Numbered from the stretch's first letter, positions 1 to 11,736 are shown. The stretch is DNA of 64,000 bases from Nemania diffusa (GCA_038501195.1 JBBPUQ010000009.1:3844001-3908000); one strand, 5' to 3'. Notes: generated by a model from the letters alone, not told the origin. Made by a program: numbers and translations.

Positions 1-1859
1 CCTTGGAAGAAGTAACACGGTTCACCTCGGGAGGCGAAGACGGCGTCGAGAATATCGATCTCAAGTCACTCGCCGCCAGCCTCAGAGACAGCAACGCTAC
101 TACGACCTACCTCCCTAATGACGTGGTCGAGGTCTATGAAGGCGAGCAGAAAGGAGTCATTGGTAAAGCTACGAAAGTACAAGCAGATATCGTCACCTTG
201 GAAGTGACCGAGGGTGAACTGGTTGGGCAGACTATCGATGTACCTACGAAGGGTTTACGTAAGCGGTTCCAGCTCGGTGACCATGTCAAGGTGATCGGAG
301 GCAGCAGATACCGAGACGAGCTGGGTATGGTCGTCAAGATTTCCGAGGATCGAGTGACTCTCCTCACTGACCAAACCAACACGGAAATCACCGTCTTCAG
401 CAAAGATCTGAGAGAAGCTAGTGATATCGCTGGCCAAGGTTCACTCGGTCAATACTCCCTCCTCGATCTTGTCCAGTTAGACCCGACTACCGTCGGTTGT
501 ATTGTCAAGGTTGATCGCGAATCACTAGTGGTGCTAGATCAGAATGGCGACACCCGGCAAGTGATGCCGTCGCAAATCGCGAACAAGTTACCGAAGAGAA
601 AACTGGCTGTGGCCGCTGACCGGACAGGTTCCGAAATTCGACCGGACGACGTAGTGAAGGAGTATGGTGGGATGGGTCGACAAGGCAAGATTATCCACAT
701 TCATCGCAGCTACGTATTTTGCCATACACATCAAACCACCGAGAATGCCGGCATCTTTGTTTCTCGGGTGAGCAGCGTGTCCACAATCTCTGCCAAGGGC
801 GGCCGTATCAATGCTGCCTCATCGGGACCGGATTTGGATTCGATGAATCCTGCCAAGAAGCTCAACCCAACTGGGAGAAACGATATGCCACCTCCCCGGC
901 AGGTGTTCGGACGGGACAAGTTGGTTGGCCAGACGGTTACGATTCGCAAAGGAGGCTGGAAAGGCCTGCTCGGCCGAGTCAAGGACACCACAGATACTCA
1001 CGCCCGGGTCGAGTTACACACAAAGAGCAAAGTCATCAGCGTTCCCAAGACAGACCTTATGGTCAGAGACAGTGTCAGTGGCCGCGAAATCAAAAACTAC
1101 GAGAGCCGGCGCCCAGGTGGACCTAACGGGACGCCCGCAAGACCTCAAGAACGTACTGCTCCCGATTGGAGCGGTGGCAGTCGTACCCCTGTCGCTGCAT
1201 CGTCAGCTAGGACACCAGCTTGGAAGACACCATCGGGAGGGGCTGGCGGGAGGACACCGGCGTGGGGTAGAGGAGGTGACGGCGGACGCACGCCTGCATG
1301 GGCCGACGGTTCAAGGACTGTTAACCCTTACGATGGTAACAGGACAGCCTACGGCTCCGGTGGTCGCACGCCCGCGTGGTCTTCGGGCGGCTCCAAAACC
1401 CCTGCCCATGATTTCGGGTCTAAGACACCGGCCTACAACAGCGGCAGTAGCACCGGTGATGCATGGGGCTCGAAAACACCATATGGAGCCTCAGCAGCTA
1501 CACCTGGGGCAAGTGGAGGGGATTCGTGGGGTTACACGCCCGGCGCAAACGGGTCATCCAACGCATACGACGCACCCACGCCCGGTGCTGGCCTCCTAGG
1601 TGCTCCCACACCGGGTGCCCTGAACGCCCCGACGCCTGGCGCGTACAACGCACCCACGCCTGGCGCCCTAAATGCGCCGACCCCCGGAGGAGGCTGGCAA
1701 GGCGGTTGGGGGGCCGAGTCTGCCCCAACGCCTGCTGCTGCAGCTCCCACGCCCGCGGCCAGTGGGTTTGCTTCTGGCGGATACTACGGGGCACCGACCC
1801 CGGGAGCATACACTGCTGACACGCCTGCTGCGGGACCGAGATATACCGACGACGATTAA
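1..1859 (+). CDS. SPT5: Transcription elongation factor Spt5, C-terminal part (5' end outside window)
   Basis: Spt5 is the larger subunit of DSIF (Spt4-Spt5), which rides on RNA polymerase II and couples elongation to capping, splicing and chromatin. The frame is open at the left edge and its first in-window codon is not an ATG, so the NGN domain and some KOW domains are missing. Visible are successive KOW-like segments (for example '[19 protein letters not shown]', '[17 protein letters not shown]', '[17 protein letters not shown]'). A Gly/Ser/Thr/Pro-rich C-terminal repeat region of about 230 residues follows, first with RTPAW-type repeats and then with APTPGA-type repeats. These S/T-P motifs are the known substrate type for Bur1/CDK9 kinases. 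The protein ends in an acidic YTDDD and then TAA. The repeat coding makes long GC-rich shadow frames on both strands. Confidence 0.95.
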   Translation, partial: LEEVTRFTSGGEDGVENIDLKSLAASLRDSNATTTYLPNDVVEVYEGEQKGVIGKATKVQADIVTLEVTEGELVGQTIDVPTKGLRKRFQLGDHVKVIGGSRYRDELGMVVKISEDRVTLLTDQTNTEITVFSKDLREASDIAGQGSLGQYSLLDLVQLDPTTVGCIVKVDRESLVVLDQNGDTRQVMPSQIANKLPKRKLAVAADRTGSEIRPDDVVKEYGGMGRQGKIIHIHRSYVFCHTHQTTENAGIFVSRVSSVSTISAKGGRINAASSGPDLDSMNPAKKLNPTGRNDMPPPRQVFGRDKLVGQTVTIRKGGWKGLLGRVKDTTDTHARVELHTKSKVISVPKTDLMVRDSVSGREIKNYESRRPGGPNGTPARPQERTAPDWSGGSRTPVAASSARTPAWKTPSGGAGGRTPAWGRGGDGGRTPAWADGSRTVNPYDGNRTAYGSGGRTPAWSSGGSKTPAHDFGSKTPAYNSGSSTGDAWGSKTPYGASAATPGASGGDSWGYTPGANGSSNAYDAPTPGAGLLGAPTPGALNAPTPGAYNAPTPGALNAPTPGGGWQGGWGAESAPTPAAAAPTPAASGFASGGYYGAPTPGAYTADTPAAGPRYTDDD

Positions 1860-3635
1860 GAGGACGTCCCTATGGGGAAATCTGATGGGCCAAGGGAGAG
1901 CCAGATGGAGTTAGGGTTCATTTTCTTTCTTGTTGTTCATCATAGCTATCGCGCGGGCAGACGGTGGCTTGGGGAGTCAGATAAAATGGGATTTTCTCAA
2001 CTGCTACATAGTTCAGCAGACGACTACAATATAAAATCATTCAGCGCACTTGTTAAACCCGATGTGATTGGTTAGAGTGTATAGACTTATATCTTGAATG
2101 TACTACTTCAACTATTTACCGAACTAGCGATTAAGTTAATTCGGTGTAAGCCCTGTAAGGATGGAGGAGAAACAATGACTTTATGTCTACTTCCTTTGTT
2201 CGGGGGACTTGTTCTTTGAAGTATTTCGCGTCAAGTTCCATTAGCTTGTTGTTGGATCAGTATTTAATATGACAGCTCGTGTCCGCCACCTTCAACCCAG
2301 GTAATCATCTCGTAACCAATTATTCATTTTTTTACGATTTACCACTACCCACTTGGATCTCTACAGACTTTGCCCAGCTTCGTCGGTGCCGGGCTACCAC
2401 AGCGAAGTTCGAAGAGGGGCCAGAACTAACAAGGAGACAATTAAGCCAACATATAATGTGCTACTACCAAAACATCCATACTGCGTACCACTCCACGCTG
2501 CTTGGCTTCGACCCTAGCCAGCAGGAGCATCATGCCTGTAGGCTGGTATATCCTAGTTCTGGTTCTAGTTTCGAGTTAGGAGGAGATAAATGTGCTTTGC
2601 ACTCGTGCTGTGCTGTAAAGAAGGTTCTCATTGTACAATGCCGCAGCCACGAAGAAGTCTGTCCGTATTCTTTGGTTGAGGATGTGTTTGTGCCATTTCC
2701 GGCTGGGGAAGAACGGGTCTTGATTAAATTGAGCGAAGGAGAGGTGAGTACAAATAAGGTTGAGACTGGACCTGATGCGACTTATCAAGACCGAGACCGA
2801 GACAGATGCGGAGATGCCGATGAGAGTAAAAGTGCAGATGGGCCGTTCGTGATGAAATTTTGGCGGTTCTGGTGCTGTTGCTGTTTATCCCGATGAACTG
2901 GGGGATTACGAGGATGTATATTGTCTATCTATTACGGAACAAAACGTAGCTAGGCTTTAATTAAAGTAATGGTAGAACCTAGCTAGCGAACATTCCTCTC
3001 GCACATACTCAAATCATGAGAAAACCTACTTTTTGGTCATAAATTTTATAATTGGAACTTATGGGAGGAGTCAAGATGAATGTTTCTTATATCGTCTCGT
3101 ATTCCATTCTTTCTGCTCCTTTTCAACATTGAAATGGAAATGGAGTGAGTGTCACGGAACAGAACTACACCAAGTGAGGAGCTTGGCCTTTTGTAGCCAC
3201 TTATATACGGGATCGCAGTAGTGAGGATGCTTCAAAAAAATGATATTCATATACTCGCCATTACAGTGAAGACGCAGCTAAGGGGAGTACAAGTTATAAT
3301 GCCTGATATTTTACTACGAACATTACTTGTTATATTATTTCCTAATTCCTCTCTTATTAATCATTATCTCTTTCGCAACTATTTGTGACATATAATGCCG
3401 TAGTAGAAACTCGCTCAATACATTAAAAATAGTCAAACTTAATTCACCATTTACAATCTATCTAACACGGAATCTGTTTTAAGACAGGTCACTTGTTTTT
3501 TAGAACCGAAATCTTGTTAGTAAATGGTAGCGATGTTGCCTCCTTTACAATTATATAAATATCAACCCAATCATCTCCTTGTTTCCTCACCAAGTAAAGA
3601 TCCTCCTAGGGACACAGTCAATAACCATAACCACA
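1860..3635. other. Intergenic, 1.8 kb
   Basis: No convincing gene is seen between the SPT5 stop and the next small gene. It must contain the SPT5 3' UTR. A frame at 2279-2896 is open for 205 codons but starts at GTG; its first ATG (about 2456) leaves 146 residues with a Cys-rich end and no recognisable domain. The rest is AT-rich with stops in all frames. Confidence 0.6.
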
Positions 3636-3920
3636 ATGGAGAGAGAAACCCCATCACCCCAAAACTTAAGCAAGCCACAACCCTCGCAACGAGCTTCATC
3701 ATTCCCACAGGCTCTCCTCCGTACCCTCCTCCCGTCTAGGGATCCGGATCGGAAAGAGCGGAATGAGATCAAGGCAGAGAGAAGGGCGCAGAGAAAGGCT
3801 GATAAGAGGGCGCTGAAACGGCAGAAGAAGCTTGAGAAGAAGGAGGAGAGTGAGCGGCTTCGCGCTCTGAGGGCGCAGAGGCGGGCTGAACGGATTGATC
3901 GGATTCAGGCTCACGGGTAA
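3636..3920 (+). CDS. Small lysine/arginine-rich hypothetical protein (94 aa)
   Basis: I do not recognise a family. The ATG at 3636 has the context CCACAATGG, close to the fungal start consensus; the frame is open further upstream only from a non-ATG codon. The first 35 residues are Ser/Pro/Gln-rich. Residues 35-94 are an almost uninterrupted highly charged helix (ERNEIKAERRAQRKADKRAL...), rich in Lys, Arg and Glu, likely a single alpha-helix or coiled coil, possibly nucleic-acid binding or nucleolar. No introns, signal peptide or membrane segment are seen. The charged composition could arise by chance from purine-rich DNA, so confidence is moderate. Confidence 0.5.
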   Translation: MERETPSPQNLSKPQPSQRASSFPQALLRTLLPSRDPDRKERNEIKAERRAQRKADKRALKRQKKLEKKEESERLRALRAQRRAERIDRIQAHG

Positions 3921-4508
3921 CCGGAGATAAATGATTTCGCGTCTGATACTCTACTCACATTCTTGCATGCCTGGGAGGCTCGCTGAGTGAGAGGCTGTGG
4001 CTCTTGTGGGGAGTTCTGGAAATGTGACGGGATTGCTTAGATAGCTAATTGTCGATCTTGGAAAAGAAAGAAAGAAAGAAAAGAAAACCCCATCTCATGA
4101 TGATGATGGTGATGATGAATCTAAAACTAAGAAAGTGAGCTTATTATCTAGTATTGATCGCATAACCAGTAAGGTTGAAAGTTAGCTACGATGCCCAATT
4201 AAAAGAAAGCTATTAATAAAAGTTGGTTGTATTATTATATATTTTAACGTCGTTAATATTTATATTTTCCTTGTAATAAATAAAGCCTCGCAGTAAGTAC
4301 TCTATAGTCATTTTTACTTGCTAAAGCACGGATCTCTCAAGTGAGCCGGGGTGAGCTACCCTCGGTTATCTATATACCCCTGGAATTACGGCTCAGCAGC
4401 AGACACTTGCAGAGTGCGGCTCTGCGTGGAGTTCGCTTTCAAAATTTGAAAAAATTGGGAAAGTACTGACTATCCTCAGTTTAATTGGCTGTGAAGCGAA
4501 AAGGTAAG

Positions 4509-5328
4509 TACCTTAGTGCCCCGGGGAGGGGGGGTCTATGTAAGGGTTGCAGCAACCATTACCAAATTTCGAAAGCATTACAGGTGAAGACAGTTGCATA
4601 GCATTTACTGGGATTTAATTGTCACCTGTCGAAAAGGATTACCAAGACTAAAAAGCATGTCGAGACAAAAACCATGTCGAGACGGTAATCATGTCAAAAT
4701 AAGAAAGCATATCGGAAACACCTACCTAGGTACTTGACTAGGTACTTGACTGCTAGGCACTCGACCGACCGGCACTGCTAGGCACTTGACTGCAGGGCAC
4801 TTGACTGCAGGGCACTTGACTGCAGGGCACTCGACTGACAGTCGACTGCAGAAATCACCGACTGCAAGGATCATTGACTGCAAGGATCATCGACTGCAGG
4901 GACTTACCCTACCAATCAATCTACCACAACGCCTCAATACTAGGAAAACTAGTGCAATCGCTATATAGTTCAGGACTTTAGCGGAAAGTTTTGCACCCGT
5001 CGCAAACTGTTGCAAACTGTTATAAACTGTAATATTTATATACGTATGTTCAACTTGGACATAAATTATAACCTGGACATAAGGTTGTTATAACGTAGAC
5101 ATAAATTATAGCGTAGACATGGTTTCCGTCTGGACATGGTTTCTATTTTGACATGTAGTCGGATTTAAAAGGTACACTGAAATAATAAGCAATTCACATA
5201 TAAAAACCTTGTAGCAATGATATCTGGCCGTAATTGCCTGTCAACACCTGTCATACTTGCCGCAAGGCTTACTTCCTTAGATAACCTTGCTGCAACCATT
5301 ACGAAAACCCCCCCGGGGCGCTAAGGTA
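4509..5328. mobile_element. Non-autonomous element with terminal inverted repeats (MITE-like), about 820 bp
   Basis: The left end reads TACCTTAGTGCCCCGGGG and the reverse complement of the right end reads TACCTTAGCGCCCCGGGG. The match continues less perfectly through GGTTGCAGCAA, giving arms of about 50 bp. Sub-terminal sequences also pair: CATGTC-GAGAC motifs near 4656-4700 are the inverted complement of those near 5117-5156. The centre holds a minisatellite (listed separately). No transposase-like frame is present. No clear target-site duplication is visible, so the exact ends are uncertain. It is most likely a MITE-like or degenerate DNA transposon; no superfamily is assigned. Confidence 0.55.
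4725..4900. repeat. Minisatellite inside the inverted-repeat element
   Basis: There are several tandem copies of a unit close to 15 bp, of the type GGCACTTGACTGCAG, degenerating on the right into 16-bp units such as GACTGCAAGGATCATT. The array sits in the middle of the element at 4509-5328. Short in-frame peptides across it are repeat artefacts. Confidence 0.75.
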
Positions 5329-6139
5329 GGCATTCCACGGGGACTCACGAGATTAAACTCAAGGCTCATACTACCTCTTGAATATTTAAGTTAAAAATTC
5401 TTGTACGAGCGAGATACTTTATTAAAAAGATATTGGTTCCTAACAATTGTATGGTACCTTTTTGCAGTTGTTTCGCTAGCGAATCGATATCTACCTAGGT
5501 CCTAGGCAGATACCTACCTGGTTGACCTACCTAACTCCCAAGATTTTCCAGGTCACAAATAGTTTAATAAAAACGGTCGTGGTCGTAGTTGGAAAACTTG
5601 TGAAGCTACCCTTGCGAAACCCGCTAATTTATTTAGAAAAGAGGCTAGGATCCTGTCAATATATAGGTAGGGGGTCCAAGCAACCTGGAGAGTTTAGAGA
5701 GAGTGAGGTTTAAATACCTAGATAGTTGCAGCGATTATGGAGGATGGCCAGCTGTTGGGGGCCGTTAGTGCTGGGGAGCCAATTGAAAAGTATCAACAGC
5801 CCCACTGCAGAGTGGCTGACCACAGGTGTGGCTCGGATGGAGAGTTGGAAAGAACGTTGTACTTTGTACTTGGCCCCTCAGCACAGACTACTTGCAACTG
5901 GAGGTATCACAGGACTTATACACGATAAGGGATAAGCTTAGCGCACTACCACACAAATACACAATTTTGAAATATTCTAGGAACGCCACAACCCGCCCAC
6001 CCATGCGCAAACGAGGACACCCAAATTCAAACCCAATCCCAGACCAGATTTGCCAGACCTTGACCATCCAGTTCAGCGACAACACCTACATCAACCACCA
6101 CCACCACATCCGACAACACATCTTATCATCACCGACAAG
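5329..6139. other. Intergenic upstream of RPS15
   Basis: The first half has short palindromic CTACCTAGGT-type motifs (near 5490-5520) and no gene. The second half should hold the RPS15 promoter and 5' leader: the last 150 bases before the ATG are pyrimidine- and ACC-rich (ACCACCACCACATCC...), as is usual for fungal ribosomal-protein leaders. Confidence 0.5.
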
Positions 6140-7182
6140 ATGGCTGACGAATACGTACGTTTCCTGCCATCCTTCCTTTCGATCCCTTTCTCAGGCAATA
6201 TCGAGATGCTGGGATGACGACTAAATCACAAATCAATAAATCCTCTCTCTGTGGCCGAAGGGCACGCCGCTAACATGACGCCCGAATACAGGATGCTGTT
6301 GCTGCCGCCGAGCTGAAGAAGCGCAGAGCCTTCCGCAGTATGTCACACTCTCTCATACTCCTCAGAAACCCCCTACCGTCGACGACCGATTGAAATCAAA
6401 TCGACTCGACCAGCTTTGATAAACCAATTCGTCCCTACTCTGAGAGAAAGAGAGAGAGAGAGGCGGAGAGGCGTCTTCCTAGAATGAGACGTGAGACGTG
6501 ACTGACCTTTCGACTACTATTATAGAGTTCTCTTACCGTGGTGTGGAACTTGACAACCTCCTCGAGCTCGGATCCGATGACCTCCGCACCCTCTTCCACG
6601 CCCGTGCCCGCAGACGTCTTTCTCGCGGTCTCCGACGCAAGCCCATGGGCCTCGTTCGCAAGCTCCGTGCCGCCAAGCAGAACGCTGCCCCCAACGAGAA
6701 GGCGAGTAGAATAGACTAGGCGAGAGACGACTGCCGACTGACTGGATTTATATTAGCCCGCCGAGTGCCGAACTCACCTCCGAAACATGATCAGTGAGAT
6801 TTCTCCCCCGCTGCTCTTAGACGGGCTGCCGGCATCAAGACGACTAACTGACGGATATAGTCGTCCCTGAGCTGATTGGCTCCGTCGTTGCCGTCTACAA
6901 CGGCAAGGTCTTCAACAGCATTGAAATCCGCCCTGAGATGGTTGGACAGTAAGTCTTGCGAGTATATTCGCTGCTGCCACGTCGAGAGACTGACCACAAT
7001 TTTAAAATAGCTACCTCGGCGAGTTCTCGATCTCATAGTAAGTTTCCACAATTAGACGACACCGCTTATGGGTTGTTATGGGTTGTCGTGACAATTGCTA
7101 ATTACCTGGCAGCACACCCGTCAAGCACGGTCGTCCCGGTATTGGTGCCACACATTCGTCTCGTTTCATCCCCCTAAAGTAG
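6140..7182 (+). CDS. RPS15: 40S ribosomal protein S15 (uS19), seven exons
   Basis: This is the small-subunit protein uS19 at the head of the 40S ribosome near the decoding site. Exons read as 6140-6154, 6292-6337, 6526-6701, 6757-6793, 6861-6948, 7011-7037 and 7113-7182, giving 152 residues, the normal eukaryotic length. Family signatures are '[14 protein letters not shown]', '[19 protein letters not shown]', 'HLRNMIIVPELIGS' and the C-terminal '[18 protein letters not shown]'. Six introns in a short highly expressed gene is typical of filamentous fungi. Intron 3 has to be GC-AG: exon 3 ends in GAG AAG followed by GCGAGT, and no GT donor keeps the conserved [14 protein letters not shown] frame. 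The short exons 1, 4 and 6 are easily lost by ORF-based annotation. Confidence 0.95.
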
Positions 7183-8899
7183 AGAGGAGTTGGGAACATG
7201 GGTTATGGGATCTGGTTATTGTTGGGCATGACTTCTATCACCACGCACGTCGGGCTGGAGAGCGCTCGATTGTTGTAGCTATGGCTATAGATGGCGATTC
7301 CCACACGAATGGGGGATACGCCTAGCAATCTTCACCGTGGTACTTTCTTTTGTCCCTGAGACGAGCGGACCCATTGTGGTCCGGGTCCTACGTGTGACGT
7401 CGCTTTCGAGGTGATTTAACAAAAGTACAAGGCGTTGTCTGCCGGCGGCGGAACTGCTGGTGCGAGGGTCTACTTTAAACCCAATTGTCCTCGTGCCAGA
7501 GACATGATGAAAGAATTTAAACCTCACTTTGTGCCCTGGGAACTATTTGCGTCGATGATATTCTGAAAACCCCCGCATCACTTGACTCACCATGCCTCAG
7601 GTCTTCAACTTCCCATTCAATACTAAAGTGAACCATTCTGCCATCCCTAATGGTCTGTCTAGGTGTGGCAATATTAATTTGATAAATCATATCTGACCAC
7701 ACTACGAGAGCTGATGTCGCTAACATCACCATAGTAAACATGCCGCCTAGAGTATTCTTGTATATCATATACATAACTAGAGACTAACCAACACTACACT
7801 CTTCATTCGAGTATATATTAATTGCTGTTAGCTGTATCTAATGATGCCGATGTGTTTGACCGCTGTATTTCCCTTGATGGGCTGATGTCGGATTTGACTC
7901 ACTCACCTTGGTGCTATGTGGATGCTGATCTTTTCGATGTTGATGTTGATACCCATTCAATCAGGATAGAAGTGAGCGTATACAGCGGTGATGCTCCTAG
8001 AGGAAACTTCGAACAGCATGCTCCTTACTTGACTTGACTATAATACCTGACAGACATCTAAAACTGTTTTCTTTACCACCTAGACAAGTATCCTCGAAAC
8101 GAATCTATGGAGTTCTGAGATTTGTTCAGCCACGACCCCTTTTCCATCTTGACGAACGCAGCTTAGTTCCTACAAGCCTGGCTATTGGGTGTCCACGGTG
8201 ACGTAGGGATAATCTGCGTTGTTCCGTGAGCTTTCTAATGGATGCGCTGATGTCGCTATCGTCATTTGTACTAACCCGGTTTCGGGCTGTCGTAAAATAT
8301 GAAGCAGAAAGGATGGTGTTTTCGATTGCTAGTGCCGGAGATAGAATACGGATAGCATCTCCTGACCAAAACCGCAATATCTATTTGCTATGACATGAAG
8401 TTTAGACTATGGTTCGTTGGGGAGACCGATCGTGTCCAACTTCACTGAGAAGATAAATAACACGTATGTATTCTTCATATGAAGCGCATAGGTGGAGAGA
8501 GATCACCTAGACCTGGTGAATTCGAAGGTATACATATTGTCTTCAGCTCGGCTAGCTGATTGATGGCTGAAGCAAAAGGGAGATGACTGGGCACTCTTTG
8601 CTCTTATAGATATGTAGGTATATTACATGTTGTGACGTCTCTTTCACTCCTTAAGTTGAGGGCTACTCTAGTCCTCCATAGGTCTCTACCTAACCGAGAT
8701 GGTGAACTGTGTCCGCAAACTTTCGTATTCGTGCCTAAAGGTAAAGCCAAGCTATCTAGCTACCTATGTAGAGACTACCTAGGTTATACGCAACGGATTA
8801 TGATACCCTTACTAAAGTCTAGTGAGAGAGAGATAGAGAGAGACTAGGCCCAAATACCCAACCCTGCCTACGCAATTTACATCTAAATTGATTGTGAGA
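7183..8899. other. Intergenic, 1.7 kb
   Basis: Only short unconvincing frames of up to 85 codons are present on either strand, with no recognisable motifs. The left end should hold the RPS15 3' UTR. A (GAGA)n stretch near 8821-8845 is the only obvious simple repeat. Confidence 0.5.
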
Positions 8900-9079
8900 A
8901 TGGCAATCGCCATCCTCATTGGGCTCATTATTTTTCTCGGTTCCATCCGAGCAGAGCCGGGCGGCTGCTCAGAAGAACGTCAAACAATATCCAGCCGCCG
9001 TCGATGGGATGAACCCTTCATACCTAGCTGTTTCGATGAATTGAGTAGCGGGCGGGCGAACTGTCTATGTACGGACTAA
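8900..9079 (+). CDS. Possible small secreted cysteine-containing peptide (59 aa)
   Basis: A short frame from the ATG at 8900 begins with a strong signal-peptide-like stretch (MAIAILIGLIIFLGSIRA) followed by EPGG and about 40 residues with four cysteines (GGC, PSC, ANCLC). The layout of signal peptide plus a short polar domain with an even number of cysteines fits a small secreted or effector-like protein. There is no homology I recognise and a frame this short can be chance. No introns were assumed. Confidence 0.25.
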   Translation: MAIAILIGLIIFLGSIRAEPGGCSEERQTISSRRRWDEPFIPSCFDELSSGRANCLCTD

Positions 9080-10062
9080 GTAAGTAGGCTTCCAAACGAG
9101 GCTTTCCTATACGTAGAAAGGTGTTCCCATCTAGTGCATAGCGGACGGGTAGTATACATATACATGGAGGTAGCTAAGCGAGCCACTTCAACAGGGGAGC
9201 CCTGCCGTTTCATTAGTGTGTGGGTTAAGGGTGCTGAGGAGCATTATAGCCTTGGCATTCTCCTTTAACTCCAATTTTTTATTTCATTTCGAGCAGCCTG
9301 CTTACCGTTCATACAGTCGAGTCTCGTTGGTTGAGAAAGTGAGACAATTGCATCTGCGGAGCGTGCCGAAACGATACTGAACGCCGTCTTGTCTAGCTCG
9401 CTATACCCTGCCACTAGCGGGTTGTCCGGGGATCTCTGACATGAGATGATGGCTTTAGAGCCTCACTTATGGCGCCAGGGGTGAGATCCACAGGGTCGGT
9501 ATTTTCCACCAATACTCCTTATTCTCGTGAGCGTGATACCTAGCAGCTTCTCCATGTTATGGGGACGCGAACGTCGACTTACAGTAACATGCCTCCTTAT
9601 TCTGTAGAAGGCAAAGGGGTAGAGAGTCCCACCCATGACTTCTCACACACCCGATGTTCCATAGGGTCGTGTATACGTACTGTATGTAGGTAGGTAGGTA
9701 TTACGGAGGAGACATTGGGCTAACTAGCTAGCATGCTTTTGTTGACGAGAGCTTCTCCATCCTGGTAACGAATGATCGTCAATGATTCACCGAGGCCGCG
9801 TGATTTGCTGGATCTAAGAAAATCAGTTCCTATAAGATCATCGACTCCCGCGTCTGTATCTCAGGAAAGTTTCTTTTCTCCTCATCCATCGATCACTACC
9901 CTCATCCTTCCTTTATCACTCCCACACAGCTGTGCTGTCCTTTCGTTTCGTTCCATTACTCGAGTTCATTATTCTTTGCCCACAGCTGCTCAATCGTAGA
10001 CGATTCAGCATCACAACCCGCCATCTCCATCTTCTCACATACACACACCTCACCATTTCAAA
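9080..10062. other. Intergenic, upstream region of the secreted-protein gene
   Basis: No gene is seen. The 150 bases before 10063 are rich in C and T (CATCTCCATCTTCTCACATACACACACC...), the usual composition of a strongly expressed fungal promoter and leader, running into CAAAATGCG at the start codon. Confidence 0.5.
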
Positions 10063-10545
10063 ATGCGTTTCTCTCTTAGCTTGATCGCTGCCTGCGCAGC
10101 CGTTGCCCAGGCCGGTGTCTTCAGCCAGCAGACCTACAACGACATCTCCATCTCCGGAGGCACAGCAGGCAATGCTCAGAACGAGGCGCTCGCCGTCTTC
10201 AGCGCGCTAGACACCAACGACCTCGCCAACGTCGACAAGGACGACCTGGACTTCCTCAACTCGGTCAACCAGATCTGCAACGACGCCGAGGACGAGGCCT
10301 TCAACCCGGCCATCGACGCCGCGTCCGGAGACGCGGCCGACGCCCTCCAGCGCGGCAAGATAAAGAACAAGGTCCTCAAGCTCACCGCCAGCGTGCTCAA
10401 GCTCCAGGCCCAGGTCGCGCAGGGCCAGGACGTCCAGGACAAGCTGGACGAGGAGACGACGAAGCTGAACAACAACATCGGACAGGATGAGGACGAGGCC
10501 GGCAACGCGTCTACGTTCTTGTCGTTCGATGCCACCACCGACTAA
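10063..10545 (+). CDS. Conserved small secreted protein (160 aa)
   Basis: This is a single-exon gene with a clear signal peptide (MRFSLSLIAACAAVAQA, then GVFSQQ). The mature part is acidic, helical and nearly cysteine-free (one Cys in NQICNDAEDE). It contains 'SISGGTAGNAQNEA', 'DLDFLNSVNQICNDAEDEAF' and 'RGKIKNKVLKLTASVLKLQ'. This arrangement is familiar from a family of small secreted proteins widespread in Pezizomycotina whose function is unknown. A strong start context (CAAAATGCG) and CT-rich leader suggest high expression. The last third is a probable amphipathic coiled-coil helix ending in an acidic tail. It faces the AA9 gene convergently. Confidence 0.85.
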   Translation: MRFSLSLIAACAAVAQAGVFSQQTYNDISISGGTAGNAQNEALAVFSALDTNDLANVDKDDLDFLNSVNQICNDAEDEAFNPAIDAASGDAADALQRGKIKNKVLKLTASVLKLQAQVAQGQDVQDKLDEETTKLNNNIGQDEDEAGNASTFLSFDATTD

Positions 10546-10916
10546 ATCACCATCTTCTACCCCCTCGACCCCGGGCTTTTGATTTGAGGGTTACGGTTGA
10601 GAGGCTGTGCTAGGAAAGGAGACTGGAGGGCCGGGTCTTCCTATGGCTTCGCTTTGAGAGCTGCACGGCTGGGATACGACCGACATATCATACTCGAGTA
10701 TGGACTTATTAATAATTCACAATGGCTAGACGCGATACCCCTTACGATTTCAGATTCTCCTCTGCATGTGCATGCTTGTAAATTGTGTGTTAGATCATTC
10801 GCACACCTTTCGTATAAAATTATTCGTGCACGTGAACATTATAATATGTGTATCAAGTATGCGTAGAAACGATTGTGCTTTGCCTTGACTAGGTACCCTA
10901 ATGCCAATCTATCTAT
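10546..10916. other. Convergent intergenic region
   Basis: This 371-bp stretch lies between two convergent secreted-protein genes and holds both 3' ends. It is AT-rich with no coding frame worth reporting. Confidence 0.5.
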
Positions 10917-11736
10917 CTAGCAAGTAAAGACAGCCGGCCCAGGCGCCGTGTAGGACGTAGGAACCGGGTAGTAAATGTTGATCATCAGCCCCGGATCCGT
11001 GGGCGTGTACGCGCCCGGGAACGCCACCAGGTCCGTGGGCGTCTTGCTGCCGCCGCCGGTGACGGTGAGCTGGGCGCACGACACGTACGGCTGGGCGCCG
11101 CCGGCGGAGCCCGCGCTGTGCAGCGCGATGTGCTCGACGCGCAGCAGGTAGTCGCCCGCCGGGATGCACGAGGGCACCTTGGTCGTCACGCGGGAGGCGC
11201 CCTGGCTGGGCCAGGTCAGGCCGCTGGGGCCGATGTTGGGGCCCTGCGAGAAGATCTTGAACCACACCGCCCCCGACCCGTCCCACGAGTCCGCCGTCTG
11301 CCCAGACGGCACCTTGGCCATGTAGAATTGCAGCACGCCCGGGTGGGATACGGAGGCGTCGGCTGTGAAGCCTACTGTGTCGCCGGCTGCTACGGTCATT
11401 GTCTTGGCGCCCTCGCTGCCGGCGGCGAGCTGGTAGCAGCGGAATTGGTCCGAGGTCACGGAGGGGACTGTGATAGGGGTTAGTGGATCGGGATGTAATT
11501 AGAGGAATCTCTGAGAGAGGGATAGGGATAGAGAGACATACCTGGGCCGTTGCTCTGGTAGTTCGTGGTCTTCCTCACATATTCCCACTTGTTTGTCGCT
11601 GCGCTACCGGCGATCAGCGCTGGGAAGGTATCTAGAAGAGCTCGTTAGCATCGGTGTTTACATCACGAAGAGCGATGGCATTACAGTGAGCCTGCGCCAC
11701 CGAGGCGAGTGCAAGAAGGCCGGTGATCATCTGCAT
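10917..11736 (-). CDS. AA9 (GH61) lytic polysaccharide monooxygenase, three exons
   Basis: AA9 enzymes are secreted copper monooxygenases that oxidatively cleave cellulose and related glucans. Exons on the minus strand are 11685-11736, 11542-11631 and 10917-11467, giving 230 residues. A 16-residue signal peptide (MQMITGLLALASVAQA) ends exactly before His17, the N-terminal copper-binding His of the histidine brace. The second brace His is His89 in 'SHPGVLQFYMAKVP'. The conserved 'EHIALHSAGSAGGAQPY' and the Tyr-containing C-terminal 'DPGLMINIYYPV' are present, with paired cysteines. No CBM1, linker or GPI signal follows, so this is a single-domain form. The long frame beginning inside exon 3 lacks the essential His1; the two short upstream exons restore it. 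Confidence 0.93.

Noticed and set aside
2279..2896. 205-codon plus-strand frame downstream of SPT5
   Set aside because: It starts at GTG, its first ATG is at codon 60, and it has no domain, signal or conserved pattern.
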